64,000 nt of DNA from the NCBI GenBank assembly GCA_030268105.1, contig BSDZ01000079.1, forward strand, positions 4,982,001-5,046,000, written 5' to 3'. Source of the stretch: Volvox africanus. Lineage: Eukaryota > Chlorophyta > Chlorophyceae > Chlamydomonadales > Volvocaceae. The notes beneath the pieces are model-generated. The model saw only the letters and a list, made by a program, of their open reading frames with translations, was not told the DNA's origin and ran no database searches. Shown here piece by piece: positions 1 to 11,213 of the stretch. Positions within the stretch are counted from its first letter, which is position 1, and each line of letters starts with the position of its first letter. Made by a program: the position numbers and the translations under genes.

Positions 1-1008
1 ATTCCGTGCCGCTGCCGCCATCACTGCCGCCGCCTCGACGGGCCCCAAATGAAGCAGTGGGGTGACGAGCGACACGGCTTGATGACACGGTGTATCATTC
101 CAAGCGCAAGGATGGAACCACTGTCTGGGTCCGTAGATCATCGCCACTGAGATTTCTATCGAGCCCACTGACCCATCGGATATTCGCATCGCCGCATTTC
201 CGTCACCGTTGCTGTAGTAAATGCCGCTGTAGTCGAGAGGAACCCTGCTTCCTTCAACCTTCTCTTTTTCTTCCTTGCCCAGATCTCCGGGCCGTCCCCG
301 AAATCGCTGACTGCTCGTGCCGGTGACTTTGGCGAAATCTCCACGAACGCTGTCCGACGACGGAGGGCCGGGAACATTGACCCATGGGTCAATGGCGTGC
401 TCCGATGACGGGTTGCCCGTTGCGGGACGCAGCAGCCGGTGTTGGCCGGGCAGGGGTCCGGAGGGGTATTCGAAGAGCTCCTGCAAAGCCGGTCGTTGAA
501 GCTGTTCTCGTTAGAAGACCGGAGATGCCGTATTGATAACGACGATATTGCAGAGGAGCCCAAAATAAGGTGGGTTTGCGCAAGATCCAGACAGACAGAC
601 AGACAGGCAGATCAACACGGACAGATGCGTGAAGGCAAGTTCGGTGCACGTTTGCCTACCTGCAAACACTTTCACGGGACATACTCGGGCCGGAGGACAC
701 AATTTGCAAAGACTCATTCAGATGTGCGAGAGGGCGTTTCTCCACCAGGCACGGCTCCGTCCGCACGCGGGGCGCCAGGCCCCAGGTGCGTGCGGGGGCC
801 GCTGGCAGCAGTGAGGGATGCAACGCATTCCCCCTTTCTTGCCTGTAACGCTTAGTAACGCTTACATACACAACATACACTTCTACCCGGAGCGAGCGTA
901 TATAACATATATATTTATTATATCATGTAATATCATGACCCCAACTAAATGATGATAAATAAACAAGTAATTGGTGATGAGGGTTTAAAGACACACAGCG
1001 TGTCTCAC
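1..1008. other. Left-edge stretch without a resolved gene
   Basis: No exon could be placed with confidence. The C-terminal exon(s) of the minus-strand glycosyltransferase that starts downstream should lie here, because its last identified exon ends at a donor at 1009, but no continuation was recognised. A dispersed GC-rich repeat lies at 726-835. Short open frames on both strands at 90-860 overlap one another and show no domain. Confidence 0.5.
726..835 (+). repeat. GC-rich dispersed repeat, copy 1
   Basis: About 105 bp, nearly identical to 61768-61873 in the same orientation. Both read from a CCAGGCACGG start, through a GGGGCGCCAGGCCCCAGG core, to GTGAGGGATGCAACGCAT. The core GGGGCGCCAGGCCCC is close to self-complementary and could form a hairpin. 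The two copies lie 61 kb apart and outside recognised exons, which suggests a small dispersed element. Confidence 0.7.
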
Positions 1009-2958
1009 TCGGAATGCCGCGGTAATGACCCGTGGGCCAGTGGAGTACAGCGGGTCGCTCAGTCCCGCTGCCGCGTTGCGCTTCAAGTGCTGCATCACCA
1101 GCTCCCATAGAGGGTGGCTAGGTACCGAAGCCATCTGCGCGTTATTTGCCAAATCAGGCTCTTCCGCCATGAGCACCAGATCGTAGCCTAAATAGGAAAG
1201 CCATGAAGGCAACAACTCGGGGAATAATGACCAAAGGTTTAAGCCAAGCGCACGACAGTACGACAGGTTTACATAAACACAGGCACCTCGTTATGGGCAT
1301 TTGTGAGGTTTGCTTCTGCCGGATCTAGTGGGCATATCATCTTGTACAAAAGAACTCCTCCTAGCCTGTCCTAAGGATTCAATTCGATACCCAATTAGCT
1401 CGTCTCACCCAAAAGGCTTGAATCCATCGGCCTGAAACATTCAGTGTCCAAATCAAGATACACTCCGCCTGAGTGGCATAACACAAGCGCTAGCTTCGGC
1501 GCTCGCCTTCAGAATTGCACAAGTCAGGGGCTTTTCCTGATAGTTAGCATATATTGCTGTTCAAAAGACTATGGCTTAACAATGGCAGGTAAGGATGGCG
1601 TACGATTAGTACGACGAATTTTATCCGTACCGTAGGCGTGAAGGATGAAAGGCCGCAACGCGTCGGACTGCATTACCAAGGACGAGTAGTTCCTCCAGAC
1701 GGTCAGGAACCAGGGGTATCTGCAAATACGGCGATCATGGCTATTAACCCCCCAACCTAAAACCTTAAAACCCTGAGGATTTCTTAAACCATTCAAACCA
1801 TAAAGAAGAACCAAAGCCTTATAACTTATAGGAATTGCACCCATAGATAAAAGGCGTTCAAAAGCACAACACCCCATAGGTTTCGGTGAATTCTGCATGA
1901 CGGTCTACACACGACATAATCCAGAAGACTGAAGACGTACGGCGCTGTATACAGATGCAGTACCTGGAGCTTAGCAACCTCTCCGCCGCGTCTCTGTCCC
2001 AGAATATGTGGCGCCAGCTGGGATGGTGTGTCTGATTAAGGTTGTTCGGCAAAGTAATTTATTGTACGAAAAAGGAAAAATTATAGTCGTACTGCATGAT
2101 GTACAATTACTGTAGGTAGTGAGATAAAGGTAAAGGTAAAGCCTTCTGCGATATCGAAAAGCATGCGTACAGAACGGCCCCTACAACAACAGCCAGCCAT
2201 GATATCCAAACATCCGATAAACGGTCGGTTGGTTGTCGTAAGGCCCTTTCCCCATACCTACCCTTGACCTACCCGGCAAGATAGCCGCCACTCCCGCCTT
2301 GACGTGGGGACGCAGTCAGGTGCAACGTGAGGCATACAGGGAGAAATCGAAGGTGACGATGAGGTTACTAAACCATTCCTTAAATCCATGCCTTCTCGTA
2401 TATTTGTAAAAAATGGTGCTCTCTTCTGTTCTGTTCTGACCGTTATGGTAGTATCCTAAATAGGACCATGCACTACAGCGCGCTTCACAATATCGTACAA
2501 GTATTGCCGTACATGTACGAGCGGCTTTTACCGTGCCACTCACCTGAAGTGCGTCCTTTCTGCTCGGGAGTGCTGCTCCAATGCTGCCAGACCGGACAGA
2601 TAGTTCTGATGGAGGATATGGGGTATGGCTTGCTTAGTAGTGCTTGAGCCTGGTGGCAGCTGCCCACTGTCATCGCACGAGCTCGCTACGCGGTGAAGGA
2701 GTTTTGCTTCCTGAAGGCTGGGATTAGATTTCGCCACGATCGGATCTCTATCGTACAGCGTTTTATCCTTTTTCAAGTACGGGCTCCTGGGCGTCAGCAT
2801 GGAGGGCCGCGGTGCGGCGGGCACCGTGACCCATGGGTCACGAAGCACTTCAGGGTGACCCATGAGTCGCTCATCTAGATGCTGCTTTGGCTGCTGTTGG
2901 CGATAGAGGAGGATGACAACGGAGCCTAGAAGCCCGAGTCCAAGCACCAGTAAGGCCC
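1009..2958 (-). CDS. GT32-like glycosyltransferase (DXD motif), partial gene model
   Basis: Probable type II membrane (Golgi-type) sugar transferase. Exons read on the minus strand: 2544-2958, 1964-2031, 1631-1719, 1409-1468 and 1009-1187. The first begins with a hydrophobic segment (LGLGLLGSVVILLY) and ends near the family-typical IPHILHQNYLSG. The second has HHPSWRHIFWDRDAAERLL, the third YPWFLTVWRNYSSLVMQSDA, the fourth GGVYLDLDTECFRPM with the DXD motif (DLD) that binds the nucleotide-sugar metal, and the fifth NNAQMASVPSHPLWELV and DPLYSTGPRVITAAF. This order matches the Gly_transf_sug / GT32 family (alpha-1,4-GlcNAc transferase and Och1-like). Phases agree across exons 2-5. They do not agree between 2544 and 2031, so a small linking exon is probably missing. 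The start methionine and C-terminus were not found. Confidence 0.8.
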
Positions 2959-5900
2959 CTGGAAGGCGTCCATGGGTTCACACCAGCCCTCATGATTGAT
3001 TCCTTGGTTGAGATCGCACACCGACATGCTCCCCAATGACCCCAACTGACTTAGACAGGCGCTGACACACGATGAGCTGTGCGGTCCCACGTTGGCACTC
3101 AGTGAACCACCATTGACCATCGAAACAACACACTTGCATGGGGGCTGATCACGCCGTAGGCCGTATAGAGGACAATATACCTCTAAACACAAGACACACT
3201 CACATGTGCATGCATGTGTGTTACAGGGGAGCCCGTACGGCTACGCTACGCGCGCCACGCACATACCTATTTGGAAGCGGCCTGGGGCAGCAGCAGCAGC
3301 AGTAGTAGGACTGCCAGAAGCCCTGAATTCTATGACATTGGAAGACTGCGTATCGCAGGCCACGTTCTGCTGTTCTCGATGTTGCTGCTGTCTTGAGTGT
3401 GGCGCCATACTGGAAGCTCCGTGCTATTGATGCCGGCCCTGACCTTGACCTTATTTCCCTAAGCTTCTTTCACGCCGCAATTCTCCAGCAAGTATCGCTG
3501 ATGCCGCACATAAGGCTGACGGCATTCGCTACGCCCTGGGGGCTAATCTCTGAACAAAGATGTCCAATCGAGTCCCACCGAAGTTTAGTCGCCACGATGT
3601 TCTTTGGGCAGCTTCGCAAGTTTTGTCCGCATTCAGTGCAAAACGCCTTGGACGTTACATAATTAAAGTTCAGCTTGCTTTGCTCTGTACGACACTGCAA
3701 AGAAGCGGGGAAGCAGAGGACAGGGAACAGGAAAGTGAATCGATGTGAATTCAACTTTCACCGTCCCGGACCGTCGTAGGGCCTAACCGTCGGACCTTCG
3801 ACCGGCTACCTGCGACCTCATAGGTTGTGTTTTAAGCAAAGTCAAGTACTAATTAAAATCTCTGGGGTCGAGGACACATTGTGTTTTGATATGGCCGTCT
3901 TTCTTGTTCAGCCCCGTAACTGCTGGGCAGGACTGGGCAAACTCACCTAACACACTTTAAGTGTGCCGCGCACCAACTTCCACCTCTGCAATACTCCGTC
4001 ACATACTTGATTTTAACGCTTTGTAATGCATAAGGATGAGCTGCTTTTCGGATATTACCTTACGGACCGTGACGGTCTTTCCATATCGCAGCAATAGAGC
4101 ACGTTGGACGTAAGTCATCGCACCGAATCCATTCGTTATGCGTAGTACCGTGCCTAGAGATAATCGCAGTCCGATTATCTCTACTCGTCCCATGCGTGAA
4201 AACTCGTCAAGCCATGCATGATACGCGGAGACTTCTCTCACGAAAACGCAAGTTCTTGGACGATCGTACGATCTGACCACGTGCAAAACCTGTATCGTCT
4301 TCATAAAATATTTCAACAGTATTCACGATTGTAGAGCATTAACGATTGGATAGTTGTCATTTAAATTCCCTTTCCACTAAATTGAGAAATTGAGTAAGGA
4401 CCTACCTCCCGCCAATACCCCTGATTCTCGCAATGTTCTAGATGTATATGTGTACTACACACTGAATAGAACCGGCGGGGTAGAATCGGGTTTCTCTACA
4501 TGCCACGAGGAGAAACCAGGAGAAACTAAGAAATGTCTGTCCATTATCGTGGTTTTGCAGGCTACGAATATTGCAGGACAAGGTCTTCTACAACTACGAA
4601 CGACAAACTTGTAATAGTTGGGCTATAGATAGTATCGCGCAATGAAGTGTAACGTACTGGGACAAGAATGGACGATATGCCATGTGCTTCCCTGCGTGGA
4701 AGCTACCTTCAGCGCAGCCCCGTTTATGGGGCCATTTCCGAAGGGATGTACGCAACGTTTTGATTTATTTTAGACGCGCTGAGGTGCAGCGCCATTATGA
4801 TTACCTGCGGACCGTCTCCCATATCTGCTCTCTTGCGTTCAGCCCCGCCTTCAAGCATCTTAACAGGACGGCGTGCACGTGCGCACGTTTGAGTACATAG
4901 GGATGGACATTCACAGTAAAGAGATCTCCCACGCGCGAAATGAGAAGCAAATGGTCTTGGGGCCAGAGTGGACGCGATCAAGAGAGACTCCAGTGAGAAA
5001 ACACAAGACGCTACAATGAAGACGCAAGAAGCATAAAACGGACACACGGATATGGTGGAGATGCCTGTACTTGGTAGTTTCATGTTCCCTTCAGCAGCGC
5101 GGAGCATGAATAATTACGTAGATCAAGTGCTTTTAAGTCGCTAACGTATGGAGACGTATGTAAAAGGCACACCCAACAAGCAAAAATCTTAATCCTGCCT
5201 AATTAGTAATGACACGTTGGCGTATACACGGCCGCCGTGCCTAGCACGAGCATCGCATCGCACTACACCGCACCACACACCACACCATACCGCACGCATT
5301 AGTAACTTAAAACTCTCCAAAACGCATTCCTTCGAGCTCATTTAGACTGACCGATCAGGATCCTACAGACCCGGTCATCCACGCTCGTCCTCGAGCCACA
5401 GCAATGTAACACCGACGCGGAAAGGTAGCCAAGAGCCTCAAGTAACCTCCCCCACACACAGGGGGAGCTCAGCTCAGCTCGTCCTCCTGCACGGCCCAAC
5501 CATGCCGCCTCGTGCGTGTGTATGCGCGCGCGGAATCCTCCTGCTGACAAGGACCGCCCCCGGGCCCCACGCTAACCTCTATAAAATGATCTCAACATCT
5601 GATCTTTATGGCATGGCATACGGAGAGGTCCTAGATCCATATACCTTCTAAACCGCTCAACACGCAATTACCCCCGTAAAATATCTTGCCTCTCGAGCAC
5701 GGCTCCAGGGCCCCAAGGCGCCCCGCAAAACATCCTAAAGGCCACACTACACATACTACAATTAAAATCCTTGGGCAGCAGCAGCAAAAGCGCCCCCGTA
5801 AGCGTGTGTGAGTACCCAGTCTCGCGCTGCATACTCGACACACACCGTAAACACACGCACATGGGTATAGGGTTTACGCGCACACACGCCTACAAACCAT

Positions 5901-7106
5901 AAACAGCATAAAAGACGGCATGTTTTATAGGGAGAGCTGTTGACGCTGTTCTGTTTGTTGTGGCTTCGCACGACGGCTTCCAAAGCGCTACTACCTCCAC
6001 TTCCGCAGCCGCCTCCAGACCATCGCCATGCCTTATAGTACCGTCTGCATCGTTATAACTTCTCACGTAAGGACATCATACAGTACGCTGTCAGTGTGGG
6101 AACGCAGGACTAGGAACGACCTATAGCATACGTACTACACAAGAGCTTTGCAAAACCTCCCCATGGGTCCGCCTAGGCCCAACGCGCCCTACGCGTATTG
6201 CCTGCTCGTACCCATATTGTAGGAGTGCAAGGACATGAACACGTGCAGAGGTTGGGGAGACCCACGCCGCCGAGGTATCGCTAACTTTGAAACCACTAAA
6301 CATATGCACATGGGTGCGCGTACGACAACCACATGTCAAGAATCCCTGCCCACGCACGTCACTCTTTCGCTGTGGACCTAAAACGGCCAAAGCTACTTCC
6401 AGTGATAGTGTCTGGGACAGCTGGTCAATAAGTCAAGTCAACAACCAACTACCAACCGTCACACAACACCAAGGTGCCTGCCTTTTCACAGCACCCGTCA
6501 TCCCCCTCAAATCGAGCACACAATAACCTATACTTGAATCACCATGAGAACATCAGATCATCAGGGCTCCCATCGTCGCCAGTACGACCTCGGAAATGTT
6601 ACATGTCGCTCTACGTTTGCATTCTAACCACCACTTTCAACGCCACCGACGTTAGGGCTTCGCATCAACGCCCCCTCCCTGACCTCGTCGCTTTCGATTG
6701 ACCGACAAGTGCAGAGGGCAGTCAGTCGAGGCATCCGAGACCAACACAGTGAAACCCTGTCACCAAGGACGTGAATGTTAAAGCACACCGCACACCGAGA
6801 GCAATCGACTCCACACCGCCTCCACACTGCAAAACTCAAGTTCGCTTCTATCCATACCGCGTTTGGAGTCCTCTTGAATTTATCGCCGCCACCCTTCGGC
6901 CGCATCCTGGTACGCCCTGATTGCACGTCCTGGTTGTTGTCACGTCAGCCCTTCATGAGCACGCGAACACCCTTCCTGGCCTTTAGCCACGTGAGCTGCA
7001 AGGTCCTCGAACTTCGCCATCCCAAGCCACGCGCTTTCGCACAAACTGCCAGGAATCAAAAGATCCTCCCGACGTTGCTGGCGCTGTCACTATCGGTCGC
7101 GAGAGC
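2959..7106. other. Intergenic stretch, no supported gene
   Basis: This should hold the 5' end of the glycosyltransferase and the 3' UTR of the RING gene. A 100-residue frame at 3999-4304 (-) and one at 3470-3754 (-) are open but match nothing recognised and have no splice or composition support. 5240-5300 is a simple CA/CCA-rich tract. Nothing else was seen. Confidence 0.4.
6599..6603 (-). terminator. Candidate poly(A) signal (TGTAA) for the RING gene
   Basis: TGTAA on the minus strand about 500 bp beyond the RING-gene stop codon. TGTAA is the usual volvocine polyadenylation signal. The motif is short, so a chance match is possible. Confidence 0.35.
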
Positions 7107-10100
7107 TCAGTAGATGTCGATAATGCGCTCAATGAGCTGACGACACATCGGGCAGCTGTGCACCCCTTCACGCAGCTTCGCGGCACAGCGGCGGCACACG
7201 CAGAGGTGACTGGTCTTACCGTGCAGGAAACCCACCTGGCGAGGCGCCGACCAGCAAATCGCACACGACCCGCCGGCGTCATCGCCACCGCCACCGCTGG
7301 CACCGTCAGCACTGACATCATCCACGAAACCCAGAGACGCCAAGATTCCTTTCTCAGCAGCCGGCGGCAGGGGAAGATTGTCAGATCGATCGTTCGACCC
7401 AGCAGTCGTCGGAAGCTGCTCCCAGCCAGTGGTGCTGGAGATGGGGCCTGCAGCGAACGCACCACCATACGCGTGGCTTGGGAAGCCTGGCGGCGGCGCC
7501 CGAGGTGCCTGAGGGCCGTGAAAGAGCGGAGGGGCGCCATAGATAGAAGGCACGTTGTGCCCCCACACGGGGTCATTGACGAGCGACGGCAGGGCCGTGT
7601 AGTTGCCGTAAACGCCATGATTGCCATATTGCAGATGCAGAGCGCCACCACCACTGCGTGGCGCCTGGCCGCCATCCAAGCCAGCGATGGTATTCATAGC
7701 GCTATCAGCGGTTATGAGGGGCGGTGGAGTAGAGAAAAGTGAGAACGAGTCCCCAGTCTCCGTGTTAGCTGTTACGGCAGTAGTGACGGCCGGCGATACG
7801 ACGGCGGAGGGATACGGCCTGTAATTGGCGGCCACGTTGGCAATATCCAGGTCCCCAGACGCATGCTTGTGCGCGACAAGGGACCCAATGCTCGAATCGG
7901 AAGAGACGATGGTAGTGGAGATCAGGGTCTCGGGACAGGATAGGTTAACCTGGAGGTGGGTCCGGAGATGCTCCTGGGCCTGCGGCTGCAGGAACGCACT
8001 CGCAGGGACGCCTACTGCTGGTAACGCCGCCACTGCATCAGGCCCGGTTGTGGTGACGCTGCTGCGAACGGTGGCATCTGTAAATGAGGCAGCGGCGCCA
8101 GCATATACAGGTGAGCGAGTGTACGTTTGAGGGCTACCCTCGAAAACTGGAGGATCGACCGGGGATACGCCAGCAGAGCCGGCACCACCGCAGCTTGCCG
8201 AACGCGTCGACGGTGATGCAGTCAAGTGTGGAGCTGCACCGCCGGTGCTACGCGAAGTAGGGAAGTCGGCCATTGCTGCTGCTGCTGCCGTCGGTGTCCT
8301 TACAGTTGCGGGCGCATCCTTATGGCCCCTCGATACAACAGAGGCCTGCTTAATAACCGGGTTAGGGTTAAGCCATGCATTGCGGGTATTGTGGCAGGCT
8401 GCCGGAGAGGCGACGCCCTCGGCCGCCACGGCCGTAGAGGTCGGTGCATGGGAGACAGCCACCGGGGCCTGCGTTCTGCGCGGCGGCGGCGGCGGTGGCG
8501 GCTGGACGAAAACATACTGCATCGGCGGTGGTGGCGGTAGAGGTTGTGGCGGCAAAGTTTGTTGTCCCTGTGGCTTGCGCGCAGCCGCCGCCGGGGTAAC
8601 AGCAGGGGCAGGGCCAGTGGCCTTCTTGGCTGTACGGATGGCCATAGCGGGAGTGATTGCCGCAGCAGAGGAGGCGACAGAAGCAGTAAAACGAGAAAAC
8701 AAGCCGCCGCCAGCTGGTGCGACCGCCGCTACTGGCCCTGCGGGTTCCTTGCTGCTGGGCTTTGAACCTGTCATATCCGATCGCGTGGGCCGATTTGCGG
8801 ATCCAGCAGCAGGTGAGGCGCTGCCCGGGGCGGATGCAGTGGTGGCGTGCAACACGCCATGCTGGTGACGCAAAGCTGGAGTATGAGATGATGCGGAGGC
8901 TCCTGTAGTATTCGAATTGCTTCCGGAGATGTTTGGAGCTTTCTTCTTGGATGTTGATGTCGCGGCTGCTGTTACCAAGGATGATGACGATGGATTTCCA
9001 GCAGTGGCGAAGGCGGTGGCAGCAGTGATAACCTGAGACGATGTTATCGACTCGTGCTGCTTCAAATTTGACACATGGGCCCCCGTTGATTGCTTGATAT
9101 TGCCGCCCGCACGGGCACGTGCTAATATCAAATCCTGCGCCCCGCTGCGTGTCTCGTTGGCTGTTGATCCAGCGCCGGTCCCGGTCCAACCGGTCAGCTT
9201 CGTTTTGCTAATCCCGTCACCGCCACTGCTGCCGCTCCCGCCGCTACAGGGCCCTCCGGGCTGCTGTCGTTGCTTAACACTACTGCTGCTGCTATTGCTG
9301 CCTTTGGCGATTGCGGATACGCTATGAGTGCTGCTGTTGTTGCTAGTTGACGGACATGCGGATCCGCCGGGCCCTACGACTCGCGACCCGGAGCTGCCAT
9401 TCATTTTAGATGTCACGCCAACTGGGTCTAATGCCGAAGGATGACTCGTGAGCCCTCCACGACTGTTAGGCATTCCCCCCGATGCACCAGGTGCTGCACC
9501 GTGCTTTGTTTGCCCAACAGATGGCGACGACGTGGCGTCTGTGAAATTGCTTCCAACACTGCCAGCTCGATGCAGGCCACGCGCGGAGGCGTGGATTCCA
9601 ACGGGGTCGACCGCAGCACCTCCAGAAGCGGCTCCAGATAAGCAGGGGAAGCCCGGAAATAGCCCAGAACTAGCAAGGCTCGCTGACGAGCTAGAGCGGG
9701 CAACGGACGGCTGCGTCGCGTCGCCCAAAGCCGCTGCACCGCTGCGCCCAGATGATGATGCGCGGTTGTATAAACCACGTCTATGCCCGCTACCGCTACC
9801 GCCGCCGGCGCTGCTGACCGATGCCCCACCGCCTGCCGCAGGTTGGCGGCGCAGTGCTGCTGTGCCTCGGTGCCGTGTTGGGCTGACCATCGACTGTGAG
9901 CCTTCTCCCAGCCTGCCACCGACGGTCCGCGCCACTAAGAGCGACGCAAAGCACATTATGCCGCCAAAGAGGAGTGCCCAAAGGACCACAGGTTCCGCAC
10001 TCTGTGTCTTGCATAAACGCCGAACGAGCCATTCGTATAGCCATGGCGTACCGATTAGCAATGGTGTGGCTACGGCGCTAAAAACGATTGTTCGAAGGGG

Positions 10101-10304
10101 CGTCCTCCAGATGCCATAGCATGCATAGAAGTGAATGAGAACTGCAAGGGGAGGCATCATTGATGGCCGACCGGCGCGGGGAGTTATGAACCAACCGGGT
10201 GGGCGGTTGGACAAAAATCGCTGGCATAGAAATGCGAACATACCTCTGGCATTTACCCTATCAACCAATATCTCATCCTGAGCCAGCAATAGCAGGAACT
10301 TCAT
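7107..10304 (-). CDS. Membrane-anchored MDM2-type RING finger protein (probable E3 ubiquitin ligase)
   Basis: One uninterrupted frame of 1065 residues from the ATG at 10304. The frame stays open upstream to 10370 without another ATG, so a 5' exon is possible. Residues about 51-66, 71-92 and 104-126 are hydrophobic and look like two or three membrane segments. Residues about 130-1000 are low-complexity Ser/Gly/Ala/Pro-rich sequence. The last 52 residues form a RING: CAIC, then HGKTSHL, then CVCRRCA, then CPMC, ending IERIIDIY. The order Cys2-His2-Cys4, the HGKT-x-HL block and the C-terminal hydrophobic tail right after the last Cys pair are those of MDM2/MDMX RINGs, not of classic RING-H2. Known MDM2-type RINGs bind E2 enzymes and dimerise through that tail. 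Substrates cannot be read from the sequence. Confidence 0.8.
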   Translation of the reverse strand: MKFLLLLAQDEILVDRVNARGMFAFLCQRFLSNRPPGWFITPRAGRPSMMPPLAVLIHFYACYGIWRTPLRTIVFSAVATPLLIGTPWLYEWLVRRLCKTQSAEPVVLWALLFGGIMCFASLLVARTVGGRLGEGSQSMVSPTRHRGTAALRRQPAAGGGASVSSAGGGSGSGHRRGLYNRASSSGRSGAAALGDATQPSVARSSSSASLASSGLFPGFPCLSGAASGGAAVDPVGIHASARGLHRAGSVGSNFTDATSSPSVGQTKHGAAPGASGGMPNSRGGLTSHPSALDPVGVTSKMNGSSGSRVVGPGGSACPSTSNNSSTHSVSAIAKGSNSSSSSVKQRQQPGGPCSGGSGSSGGDGISKTKLTGWTGTGAGSTANETRSGAQDLILARARAGGNIKQSTGAHVSNLKQHESITSSQVITAATAFATAGNPSSSSLVTAAATSTSKKKAPNISGSNSNTTGASASSHTPALRHQHGVLHATTASAPGSASPAAGSANRPTRSDMTGSKPSSKEPAGPVAAVAPAGGGLFSRFTASVASSAAAITPAMAIRTAKKATGPAPAVTPAAAARKPQGQQTLPPQPLPPPPPMQYVFVQPPPPPPPRRTQAPVAVSHAPTSTAVAAEGVASPAACHNTRNAWLNPNPVIKQASVVSRGHKDAPATVRTPTAAAAAMADFPTSRSTGGAAPHLTASPSTRSASCGGAGSAGVSPVDPPVFEGSPQTYTRSPVYAGAAASFTDATVRSSVTTTGPDAVAALPAVGVPASAFLQPQAQEHLRTHLQVNLSCPETLISTTIVSSDSSIGSLVAHKHASGDLDIANVAANYRPYPSAVVSPAVTTAVTANTETGDSFSLFSTPPPLITADSAMNTIAGLDGGQAPRSGGGALHLQYGNHGVYGNYTALPSLVNDPVWGHNVPSIYGAPPLFHGPQAPRAPPPGFPSHAYGGAFAAGPISSTTGWEQLPTTAGSNDRSDNLPLPPAAEKGILASLGFVDDVSADGASGGGGDDAGGSCAICWSAPRQVGFLHGKTSHLCVCRRCAAKLREGVHSCPMCRQLIERIIDIY

Positions 10305-10844
10305 TGGGCGGGATACAAAACACAAAAAGCTTAACGCTCTTGGCGCGAGTGGCTCACACTTCAGATTCAATAACTACGCCAAATGCCATAGCTTACCAGC
10401 ACAAATGCAGACACTTATCTCAGGACACACGAGGGCGCGCCTTACCCGTCAACGCCAGCGCCAGATAAAACAAGCCGCTTGCCAGAAGTTCAGCCACACC
10501 TTTAGCAATGTCTACACCTGTAGAACATTTTCGTGCAAACGCACACGACAACGGTCCACGCGGAGGAGTAGGGTTCGAAGCATATCCTTGAATTGTCTAA
10601 CACAATGGCCAGGCATGGCATCAATAGAGTTCAAAGGACAGACAAAAACTTGCTGGCTAGACATACGTGTTAGCAACCGACGGGGACGAGGGCATAGTAG
10701 ACGGGGGAAAAAGCACAGTCCGCTAGGGATAAAGCAAACCAGCAAGCTATAGCTGACAGATTTTAGAGGGCAAGCTAACCGCTGAAATCCATGGCACCAC
10801 CGGCTAGAAAGCGCAAGAAGTGTTCCTTAGGGCAACAGATGCTA

Positions 10845-11213
10845 TCATAACCCACCTCGCTGAGCGAAGTCATGGCCATGAACGACCGCAATCCCAGTCC
10901 ATGCAATATCACCGACAACTTTGTACAGATTCTGCAGCTGACTGTAAGCAACTCCTAATAAGCGACCAATTTCCAGGAAAAATGCACCCGTGAGACCGCG
11001 GGACGGCTCAGTTGCGAAGGTATACAGCTCACTGCCAAGAATAACGAGGTTCAAGGTAAGAAATACAATCCCCAGGAACTTGTAGAAAGCGTTGATATCC
11101 GATTTCTCCGCGGCCTTTCTTTGCCGCCTCTCCAGCGACGATAAAGTTCCAAGGGAATCATCCTCACTCCATGGCTGGTCCAGCAGGCCAACTGGCAAAA
11201 AGTTTGACGCCAT
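10845..11213 (-). CDS. Small hydrophobic protein of unknown function, 122 residues
   Basis: A single-exon frame from the ATG at 11213, in a good start context (CCGTCATGGCG), to a TGA. Residues 1-40 are polar, with a charged ERRQRKAAEKSD stretch. Residues about 45-66 (FLGIVFLTLNLVILGSELYTF) form a clear membrane segment, and a second, weaker hydrophobic stretch lies near 75-95. I do not recognise the family. It lies divergent to the MnmE gene, about 1 kb away, and downstream of the RING gene's 5' end. A further C-terminal exon cannot be excluded, but the stop is clean. Confidence 0.6.
   Translation of the reverse strand: MASNFLPVGLLDQPWSEDDSLGTLSSLERRQRKAAEKSDINAFYKFLGIVFLTLNLVILGSELYTFATEPSRGLTGAFFLEIGRLLGVAYSQLQNLYKVVGDIAWTGIAVVHGHDFAQRGGL

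Noticed and set aside
7158..8868. Plus-strand ORFs opposite the RING gene
   Set aside because: Shadow frames of a GC-rich minus-strand coding sequence that has a clear domain.
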